From NCBI RefSeq assembly GCF_026790145.1, contig NZ_JALAMS010000002.1:6725-70724 (forward strand): a stretch of DNA of 64,000 nt. The letters are read 5' to 3'. Shown one piece after another: positions 34,187-46,100 of the stretch. Numbering within the stretch: position 1 is the first letter of the stretch; each line of letters opens with the position of its first letter. This stretch comes from Bacillus_I endophytica_A (GTDB lineage: Bacteria; Bacillota; Bacilli; Bacillales; Bacillaceae_H). Under the pieces are notes generated by a model. That model was not told where the DNA came from, did not search any database, and saw only the letters and a program-made list of their open reading frames with translations. The translations under genes were made by a program, and so were the position numbers.

Positions 34187-37100
34187 CTACTTTCGAGCTA
34201 ACAAAAAGTCAACTCCCTTTATCCCTTCTAATTTATTTACGAGATATTTAGATATCTTTTCCACAGCTGGGGAAAAGACTATTTCTTCGTGCGACCCAGG
34301 AACCAAATACTTATTCACTTTCCCCCGTAATAAAGGCTGCCAATCCGTAAACAACTCTATACCTTCTTCAGCACTAAAGTAGATTACTTCCCCAGAATAT
34401 GGCGTTAAAACATCCTCTGCCATTAAATTTAGACATTTCCTGTGAGCATTGGCCATTTGTTTTAAACTCGTAAGATCCGCATCGGGTGGGAGCACTCCTT
34501 CCCCAATTAACCGATCAACAAGTATATCCTGTTGATGAACAAGTTCTTCTCCCTGTTCTACTTGATCAAAATGAATGAAATGCTTAGTTATATAAGAGAT
34601 CACATCTTCCTTTGTTTTGTAATCCTGTTCTGAAGGCACCTTAGTATCCATAAGTACCAACAACTCAACTTCTTCTCCTTGATTCCTTAGTACAGTTGCG
34701 ATTTTATAGGCAATGGCACCACCCAAAGACCATCCTCCTAGACGATATGGTCCTTCTGGCTGAACGCGCTTTATTTCCTCTATGTAGAGTTGAACTACTT
34801 CCGACAAAGTCAACCCATCCATTTGTCTTTTCTCTACGAGAGGATTCTGTAGACCATAAAATGAGCAGTGGTTCTTGAGTAATCTTGCTAGTTGAATGTA
34901 ACAGAATACATTCCCCATAAACGGATGAACACAGAAGAAAGGCTTTTTCTCTGACTCTTGTAGGGGAACCAGAGTCAATAAAGATTTTGTCATATCATGC
35001 TTGTCACGAATGAGGCAGGCGATTCCTTCCACTGTTGGATTCTTAATCAGTGTGGACACCTTAATCTCTTTTCCAAATGTCTCTCTAATCTTTGAAATCA
35101 ATTTGATTACAAGGAGAGAATGCCCCCCTCTATTAAAGAAATCATCGTTTACATAGACATCTTCTATCTGTAGCAGATCCTGCCAGATTTTAATCAGCTG
35201 ATACTCAATTTCATCCCTTGGTATAATTGATGTAGAGAAGTTATTTTCTCTTTGAATGGTTAAGCTGTTCAATGCTTTTCGATCAACCTTTCCATTCGTT
35301 GTGAGCGGAATCGCGTCTACCTCAATAAAGTGTGCAGGAACCATATAATTCGGTACTTGTGTCTTAAGATGTTCACGCCATTCATGCATACTTCCCTCTC
35401 CAACTACATAGGCGATCAATCTCTTCTCTCCTGGTTTATCCTCTTTTACCAAGACTACTGCTTCTTTCACCGATGGATGACTTTCTAAATTCGCTTCAAC
35501 CTCTTCAAGTTCAATCCGAAAGCCTCGAATTTTCACTTGATTATCGATTCTTCCCAAATAATCTAAATGGCCATCAGTTAAATAGCGAACCAAATCTCCC
35601 GTCCGATATAATCGTTCTCCTTCATTAAATGGATGACGAATAAATCGTTCAGCTGTTAACTCTGGGCGCTTCAAGTATCCTCTCGCTATGCCTGCACCAC
35701 CAATATAGAGCTCACCCGTTACACCAATTGGAACAGGTAGCAAATTTCTATCTAATACATAGACTTGAACGTTCGGCAACGGACGCCCAATGGTCACCCT
35801 CTTACTATCTTTTTTAATATGATAGTATGTCGCATTAACAGTACATTCTGTAGGACCATACATGTTATAAAAATGAATCTTATCGACTGCTACTAATCGT
35901 TCCCACAGTGACGGTACAATCGCTTCGCCACCGAATAGTACCTTACTTGGAACATGAACACCATCATTTGTTTCTAACAGCCCCTCATCTATGAGTAATT
36001 GGAGCACTGAAGGTGTTATATCAAACATTCCCAACTTATTTTCCCGAATATAAGATAAGAACTGCTGAGGATCACTGCGAACTTCGTTCGGAATAATATA
36101 CAAACTCGAACCATACAACAGCATTTGTAATTGTTGAATAGATACATCAAAGGCAATGGAAGCATTTAAACCAACACGCATGTTAGCAGGTATCTCATAT
36201 GAGAAAACTTCTTTTTGTAAACCATACGACAGGTTTATTACAGAATGGTGCTGCACTAAAACCCCTTTGGGATTCCCTGTCGAACCAGAAGTATAGATAA
36301 CATACGCTAGGTTTTCTCCTGTTACCTCACATACTGGTGACAGTTTGCTTTCTTGCGAAATCATTTCTTGATCCCTATCTAAACAAACTGCTGTGACTTC
36401 TTTAGGTATCCAACCTTCTAATGCCTCGTTCGTAACTAATACTTGGATTCCTGTGTCATCCAGAATATATCGTAGGCGACTTTCTGGATAGGATGGATCT
36501 AATGGAACATAGGCTGCCCCAGCCTTCCAGATTCCCATGAGACCAACAACCATCTCAACTGAACGCTGGAAGCAGAGCCCGACCAATGATTCTGCTCCAA
36601 TCCCGCATTTCTGAAGATAATGGGCCAACTGGTTTGCTTTTTCATTCAACTCTCGATATGTCAGCTGCTGATTTTCATCTACCACTGCCACCGTATCAGG
36701 TGTACGATTCACTTGCTCTTCAAACAATTTATGAATCACACTCTCACGTGGATATGATATAGCATTATCATTCCATTGTTCTAACAGTTGCTTCTGTTCT
36801 GTTTCCGTAACATACACTAGCTCCGACAGAGTTTGATCAACGTTTTCAATCATTTGCTTTAACACTTGGCGTAAATGCACCAGCATCCGTTTAATGGTTA
36901 ATCTATTAAACTTGCTACGATCATACATTAACTTTAATGATAACTGGATTCCTGGAACAACAGCCAACCCTAATGGATAGTGGGTTTGCTCTACTCCTTC
37001 CAACTCGCCAATTTCTAAAGTTCCTGAAGACTCCTCTTTCACTGGATAGTTTTCAAACACATACAAACTATTGAACAGCGGTGTTCCTCTAGGAACTTCA

Positions 37101-40100
37101 CTCCATCCCTGAATCTCTGTCAAAGAAGCATACTCATATTGTCTTCTTTCTATCTCTTCCTCTTGTATCTTTTGCAACCAATCCCTTACTTTTGTATCAT
37201 CTATCAACTGGATTCGCGTCGGTGATGTGGTAATAAAAGGACCTACGATGTGTTCAACATCGATAATCTCCGTAGGGCGCCCTGAGCTAGTTACACCAAA
37301 GACAATGTCATTTTCACCACTATACCGGCTCATGAGATACGCCCACGCACCTTGAATTATCGTACTCAAAGTGAGCTTATTGCGCTTCGCCCAGCTTTGT
37401 AAAGCTTGGGTCTGCTCTTCTGATAAATGAGTAACCTTCTCTGTGTAACCTTTTTCTTGCTCTTTACTTTCTAAGCCCAGCGGGGTTGGCGCTGTAAAAC
37501 CTTTAAGTTTCTCTCTCCAGAATTGTTCCGCCTGATCCTGATTCTGTTCTCTTAGCCATTGGATATATTTCTTGTATGGCGATGACTTAGGTAAATTCAC
37601 AGCTTCTCCATTCATTATCTTCTGATACACTGTAAGCAATTCGGTAAAGACCAGTGGTAGGCTCCATCCATCCAACAGAATATGGTGATGTGTCCAAACA
37701 ACCCGATATTCTTCCTCACCCTCTTGAATGACAGTCACCCGCATCAATGGCGCTTTATCAAAAAGAAAGGCTTGTTTTCGATCTAATGCCAAAAAGACTT
37801 TTCTTTTCGCCTCTTTTTCTTCAGCAGTCAGCGTACGCCAATCTTCTTCATTCATCTTAAATGGAATGTTGTCATACACCACTTGTAAAGGCTCTTCAAT
37901 TTCATCCCAAACAAATGCTGAACGAAGAATCTCATGCTGCTGAATCACCAATTTCCACGCCTGCTCGAAGGTAGGAATATCCAATTCCCCTCTAATCATG
38001 AAACTTAATTGCACTATATACGGCGCTACATGTTCATCCTCTTGGTCATGTAGTGTATGAAAAATCATACCTTCCTGCAAAGGCGATAGTGGATACAAAT
38101 CGTTAATCGGATAGTTCTTTCCACGATTCATCTTGGATAGTACTTTTGTCAAACCTACTTGGTTAAGATTAGCCATCGCAAAATCCGAAACGGTCATTGC
38201 AGATTCTCCATCCGAAGATTGAATCAATCTGCTCAATTGATGGATCAGATTCTCTGCAATACTTTGAATAGTTGATTTCGCAAATTGTCCAACATTGTAC
38301 ACCCAAGTGAACTGAAGTTTTCCATCCTTTACAATCCCAATTACATCAATTAAATGCGATCGCTTGGACCCAGAAGCATGATCTAAACGCTTAAATCCGT
38401 TCTCTGGAACAAACATTGCATCGTCAGAAAACATTTGGTCAAATTGTCCAAGATAGTTAAAACTAATGAACGGTGTATGTTGAGACCCCAATTGCTCACA
38501 CATTGTTGCGTTCAAGTACCGCAAAATCCCATAGTCAACGCCCTTATTAGGAATTTTGCGCACTTGTTCTTTAACTGCTTTTAATGCTGCAATTGGCGTG
38601 TGGGCACCGGTAATATTTAAGTGAACAGGATAAATACTTGTAAACCACCCCACTGTTCTCGATAGGTCAACGTCTTCAATAATTTCTTCTCGACCATGCC
38701 CCTCTAAATCCACGGTCAGTATCGGCTGTCCTGTCCATACTGTCGTAGCTTGTACCAATGCTGCTAATAGTACTTCATTAATTTGGGCACGATGAGTGCT
38801 TAAAACCTCTTGCAATAACGTACGGGTCTCTTTCTCATCTAGTACCACGGTAATTTCCTCAGTTACTTCGTTTATTGAATCATTAACAGTTACATCCACT
38901 GGTGGCATAACTACTTCTTGTTTGGACTGCTGCTTCCAGTAATCAAGCACTTCTTGCGATATTGTAGATTCAGCGTAATGATGTAATTTCTCCGACCACG
39001 CTTTAAAGGATGTACTCTTCATAGGTAATTGAATTTTCTGTCCCTGAATTGCTTGAGTATATGCAGTTTGCAGATCTTCCAATAAAATCCGCCAAGAAAC
39101 ACCATCTACTGCTAAGTGATGAATTGACCAAAATAATCGGCCAGTCTTCTTCTCACCTTCATCAAAATATACCATCCTCATTAACGGACCGGCATGTAAA
39201 TTCAAACTTTCTTGTGCAATATTAATCTCTTTTTGAATCACTTGATACCAATCTGCTTGCGGCACTTCTTCTAATGAAATTACAATCAGCGTCGATTGTT
39301 CTTCTATTCCTTCATTCCACTGTTTCCAAGCTCCATCAGGTAAACATTCATATCTTAAACGCAGGGCATCATGATGAAGCAGAAGGTTACGCACTGACTT
39401 CTCCAGTGATACTATGTCCAGTCGCTCTTTTGTTCTAAAGAACATGGATTGATTCCAATGATGTGGGTTAGAATGATTTTGTGCAAAAAAACTTTGCTGA
39501 ATAGGTGTAAGAATCATATCTCCAGTTACAATTCCCTGTTCGGCTTGTACCCCCTCTTCTTCTTTGACTACTTGCGCCAGCTCGGCAATCGTTTGGTGTT
39601 CAAATATTTGTTTTGGAGTCAACTGTAAACCTGCTTGCTTCACACGGGAGACAATCTGAATGCTGAGAATTGAGTCTCCACCGATTTCAAAAAAGTTGTC
39701 ATGAATGCCAATACGTTTTAAACCCAGCACACGTTCCCAAATTACAGAAAGTATTTGTTCACGTTCATTTCTTGGAGCTACGTAACCTTCTTGTGTGCCT
39801 TGATAATCTGGTATAGGCAAAGATTTTCGATCAATCTTTCCATTTATGGTCAATGGTAACTCTTCCATTTCGACAAAGTAGGAAGGAACCATATGGTTTG
39901 GCATTTTTGTTTTGAGATACTCGCGCCATTCCTCCTTACTCCCTTCTCCCACTACATAAGCTACCAGCCTCTTATCTCCCGGCTGGTTTTCCCTAACCAT
40001 CACAACTGCTTCTTTTACCAAGAAGTCCTCTTGTAAGGTAGCCTCAATTTCTCCAAGTTCAATCCGAAATCCTCTAATTTTCACTTGATTATCTATTCTG

Positions 40101-43100
40101 CCTAGATAGTCTAAATTACCATCAGGAAGATATCTCACGAGGTCTCCCGTCCGATATAACCTCTCTCCTTCTTTGAATGGATGACGAATAAATCGTTCGG
40201 ACGTTAACTCTGGACGATTCAAGTATCCTTTCGCTAGACCTGCTCCACCGATATAAAGTTCACCCATCACACCAACTGGAACTGGTAACAAATTCTTATC
40301 TAATACATAAGTTTGAACGTTTGGTAGCGGACGCCCGATGGTAACTCTCGTGCTATCTTTTTTAATATGATAGCATGTTGCATCAACAGTACATTCTGTA
40401 GGGCCATATACGTTATAAAAATCAATTTTGTCAGCTCCTACTAGTTGTTCCCATAATGACGGCATAATTGCTTCTCCACCAACCAACACCTTGCTTGGAA
40501 CATGAACACTATCATTTGTTTCTAACAACCCGCTATCGAGGAGTAATTGGAGTAACGACGGTGTTATATCGAACATTTCCAATTTGTTCTCACGAATATA
40601 CCCTACAAACTGTTGAGGATCACTGCGAACTTCGTTCGGAATAATATACAAACTCGAACCATACAACAGCATTTGTAATTGTTGAATAGATACATCAAAG
40701 GCAATGGAAGCATTTAAACCAACACGCATGTTAGCAGGTATCTCATGTGAGAAAACTTCTTTTTGTAAACCATACGACAGGTTTATTACAGAATGGTGCT
40801 GTACTAAAGCCCCTTTGGGATTCCCTGTCGAACCAGAAGTATAGATAACATACGCTAGGTTTTCTCCTGTTACCTCACATACTGGTGACAGTTTGCTTTC
40901 TTGCGAAATCATTTCTTGATCCCTATCCAAACAAACTGCCGTGACTTCTTTAGGTATCCAACCTTCTAATTCCTCGTTCGTAACTAATACTTGGATTCCT
41001 GCGTCATCCAGAATATATCGTAGGCGACTTTCTGGATAGGATGGATCTAATGGAACATAGGCTGCCCCAGCCTTCCAGATTCCCATGAGACCAACAACCA
41101 TCTCAACTGAACGCTGGAAGCAAAGCCCGACCAATGATTCCGCCCCAATCCCGCATTTCCGAAGATAATGGGCCAATTGGTTTGCTTTTTCATTCAACTC
41201 TCGATATGTCAGCTGCTGATTTTCATCTACCACTGCCACCGTATCAGGTGTACGATTCACTTGCTCTTCAAACAATTTATGAATCACACTCTCACGGGGA
41301 TACGCTATGGCAGTATCATTCCACTCCTCAAGTTGTTGCTGCTCAGATTCTGATAGCATCGGCAACTTCGATAATGGTTTATCAGGATGTTCCACAATTA
41401 TATTCAACCAGTTTTCAAAATGCTCAGCCATGCATCTGATAGTTCCACTGTCAAATAAATCAGTCTTATAAACAAAAGAAAGCAATAAACCCTCTTCTAC
41501 TTCTGTGGCACTTAAACTCAAGTCAAACTTAGCGATTGAAGCGTAACTCTCCATTGCTTCAATATTCCGTCCATGAAGCTCTGGTAGCTCTTGTCTAGTA
41601 TTTTGTAAAGTAAACATAGTTTGGAAAATCGGAGAATGACTTGTACTTCGCTCAGGTTGGATAACTTCTACAATTTTTTCAAACGGAACATCTTGGTACT
41701 CATATGCCTTCAATGCTTTTTTCCGTACTTGAGACAACAACTCTTGAAATGCCGGTGTGCCACTCAAATCAGCTCGATAAACCAACGTATTGACAAAGAA
41801 ACCGATCAGTCCTTCAATCTCTCTATAATTTCGATTTGCAATCGGGCTTCCAACAAGAATATCCGATTGTCCTGTATATCGAGCAAGGAAGCTTTGATAC
41901 GATGCTAATAGGGTCATGAAAAGCGTTACCCCTTCTTGACGACTAAGTTCGTTAAGTTTGTCCAGTAATGAGCGTGACAACAACACAGTGTGTGTTAATC
42001 CATGATGAGTTTGTATCGCAGGACGAGGACGATCCATTGGCAACATTAAGACCGGTAACTCACCAGACAGCTCTTCCTTCCAATATGCGAGCTGTTGATT
42101 TAGTACTTCCTCTTTCAACCATTCCCTTTGCCATTGAGCAAAATCGGCATATTGAACTGGTAATGGTGCGAGCTCTGTTGATTTTCCGCCAACTGCCCCC
42201 TCATAAAATGCCATCCATTCTTGGAGCAAGATTTCCATCGACCATCCATCCGAGATAATATGATGCATGTTACAAAGAAGAATCCATTCTTCTTCTGAGA
42301 TTTTCACGATTTGCCCACGGAACAACGGCCCCTGCTCTAAGTCAAATGGAGCTTCGACTTCAGTTTGAATCCATTGCTTCACTTCTCTTTCTTGCTCTTC
42401 TGGAGAAAGCTTAGTTAAATCCATTTGTGGAAGGGAGCAGAAAGCATACGGTTGAATCTGCTGCACAGGATGACCGTTCACTTCATGAAAAACCGTCCGC
42501 AATGATTCATGACGCTCTATCAGCTGATTCCATCCCGTTTCCAATGCTTGGGGTACCCAATCCCCTGTAAGGCGGCATACCATCGGCATATTGTAAAGTG
42601 CACTATTAGGCGTAAATTGATCGATAAACCATAAGCGCTGTTGGGCATAAGAAAGCGGAATGGCTTCCCCTCGTTCCATCGGAATCAGTGGTGGAATCTC
42701 TCTTTTTTTGTCTCCCTTACACAACTGATCTAATCGCTTTGCCAGTGCCTCCACCGTTGAATACTCAAACAGTTCACGTACCGGTAATTCGATTTGGAAA
42801 ATTTCTTGTACGCGTGAAACTACTTGAGTAGCAAGTAATGAGTGACCACCAAGTTCGAAGAAAGAATCCTGAACACTAATATTTCCTATCCCTAGCACTT
42901 GACTCCATACTGAGGCAATAAGCTCTTCCATTGGATTTCTTGGGTATACATTATTTTCAGTAGATAGTTCACCAGGTATAGGCAATGCCTTCAAATCAAG
43001 TTTTCCATTTGGTGTAAGTGGTAAAAATGCCATCTCAACAAAGTTTGCTGGAACCATGTAATTTGGTAAATGTGTTTGTAGATGTTCTCGCCATTCATGA

Positions 43101-46100
43101 ACACTTCTTTCCCCAACTACATAAGCTACTAATCGCTTGTCACCTGGCTCATCCTCTCGTACCAATACAACAGCTTCTTTCACAGACGAATGCGCCTGTA
43201 AAGTTGCTTCAATTTCTCCCAATTCAATCCGGAAACCACGAATTTTCACTTGGTCATCTATACGCCCATGGAACTGGAGAGCACCATCAGGAAGATAACT
43301 TGCTTTGTCTCCGGTGTAATAGAGGCGTTCCCCTGACTTGAATGGATTTGAAATAAATTTTTCCTTTGTGAGATCCGGACGATTGGCATATCCGCGAGCA
43401 AGACTCTTTCCTCCGATATAGAGATCTCCAATCACACCAATTGGTACTGGCTGAAGATGAGAATCTAACACATAAACTTCTGTATTCGCAATCGGTCGAC
43501 CAATCGATGGCATACCTGCTGTCATTCCTACAGGTACATAACAATCCGTGGTAACGACGGTATTTTCTGATGGACCATACTGATTAATTACCGCAAAGGG
43601 AATTTGTTCAGATGGATACTGTGTTAATTGATCTCCTCCCGTAATAATAAAACGAAGATCAATCTTTTCTGGCCAAGATAATTTCAAGAGTCTTTCCAGA
43701 ATAGGTGTAGGTGCAAAACTAGCCGTAATCCGCGAATCAATGAGCCAATCTCGTAGCGCCTCTGGATTAATTCTCAACTCCTCTGTTGACAGGTAGAGTG
43801 CTGCACCAGCAGTAAGATACGGCCAAATCTCTTGGACAGCCGAATCAAAAGCAATCCCCGCAATCTGAGTCGCACGATCCTCTGCTGTAATTTGATAAAC
43901 TTCTTGATGCCAAGAGACCATATTCATTAATGAGCGATATTCAACCATGACACCCTTTGGCTTTCCAGTAGAACCAGAGGTGTAGACGATATAAGCTAAG
44001 TGCTCTGGATTTATATGTCGCTTCGGTGCTATTACACTTTCCTCTATTATTTCTTCTAACCTCACCGTTTCGACCTGTTCGGAAAGGCTTTTTTGCACTG
44101 CCGTCGTCACCACGATTTGAATTCCTGCATCTTCAATCATGTATTGTAACCTTGATTTTGGATACAACGGATCTAAGACGACATAAGCCCCACCAGCTTT
44201 TAATATGCCCAGTAAACTTACCATGAGCTCAGCCGACCTCGGAAGGTAAACGCCCACAACTGATTCGGGAGTAACTCCTTTTTTCTGTAAAGCATTTGCC
44301 AACTGATTTGCTTGGGCATCCAGTTCACTGTAAGTCCACTCTCTTGTTTGATCAACTACTGCAATCGCATCAGGACGCCTTGCTACTTGTTCCTCGAATC
44401 TGTCGCAAATAAGGCCCTGATGTGACATTTCTATTGCAGTGTCATTCCATGTTTCTAATAACAAAGCACGCTCAGATTCAGATAGCATACTCAGACTATT
44501 CAATGGTCTTTGTGGGTGATGAGAAACTTCGTGTAACCATTTCTCAAAATGTCCTGCCATCCGTTCAATAGTTGTAACATTGAATAAATCCTTATTGTAT
44601 TCAAAAGTAAAAATTAATCCTTCTTCCGTCTCAACTACCATTACACTTAAATCAAACTTTGCGATTGGACTATGGCTTTCTATCATTTCGATACTTCTAC
44701 CAGACAACACTGGGAACTCTTGTTTCATATTTTGCAAGATGAACATGGTCTGAAAAATTGGAGAATGACTTGTACTCCTCTCTGGTTGTACAACTTCTAC
44801 AATTTTTTCAAAAGGAATATCTTGATATTCATACGCCTTCAATGCCTTTTGACGAACCTGAGATAAGATATCCTGGAATGTCGGTTCGCCACTCAGATTA
44901 GCCCGATAGACTAACGTGTTGACGAAGAAACCAATTAACCCTTCTATCTCTCTGTAATTTCGATTTGCAATCGGACTTCCAACGAGAATATCTTCCTGTC
45001 CTGTATAGCGAGATAGAAAACTCTGATAAGCAGCCAACAGGGTCATGAAGAGTGTCGACCCTTCTTGACGACTAAATTCGTTCAGTTTGTCGCGCAGCGT
45101 ACTTGGCAGCAACACAGTGTATGTCGAACCACGATGGGTTTGTATTGCGGGACGAGGACGATCCCTAGGCAGTTGAAGTACAGGAAGCTCCCCAGACAAT
45201 TCTTCCTTCCAATATTGGAGTTGTTGCTCAAGCACTTCTTCCTTCAACCATCCCTTTTGCCACTGGGCAAAGTCTGCATATTGAACCGGTAATGGTTCAA
45301 ATTCTGCTACCTTCCCATCCATGGCTTTCTCATAGAAGGCCATCCACTCTTCAAGTAGAACTCCTATGGACCATCCATCCGAAATGATATGATGCAGAGT
45401 ACAAAGGAGAATCCATTCTTCCTCTCCCACTTGCAAAATAATTGCCCGGATCAGTGGGCCCTCCCCTAAATCAAATGGCACTTCTGTTTCTTGCTGAATC
45501 AAACGTTTAACTTCTGCTTCTCGGTCTTCTGGAGAAAGCATAGTTAAATCCATTTGTGGAAGGGAGCAGAAAGCATACGGTTGAATCTGCTGCACAGGAT
45601 GACCGTTCACTTCATGAAAGACCGTCCGCAATGATTCATGACGCTCTATCAGCTGATTCCATCCCCTTTCCAATACTTGGGGTATCCAATTCCCTGTAAG
45701 GCGGCATACCATCGGTATATTGTAAAGTGCACTATTAGGCGTAAATTGATCGATAAACCATAAGCGCTGTTGGGCATAAGAAAGCGGAATGGCTTCCCCT
45801 CGTTCCATCGGAATCAGTGGTGGAATCTCTCTTTTTTTGTCTCCCTTACACAACTGATCTAATCGCTTTGCCAGTGCCTCTACCGTTGAATACTCAAACA
45901 GTTCACGTACCGGTAATTCGATTTGGAAAATTTCTTGTAAGCGTGAAACTACTTGAGTAGCAAGTAATGAATGACCACCAAGTTCGAAGAAAGAATCCTG
46001 AACACTAATATTTTCTATATCTAGCACTTGACTCCATACGGAAATGATGAGCTCTTCCACTGGTGTTCGTGGTGAAGTAATATTTTCACTTATGAACTGT

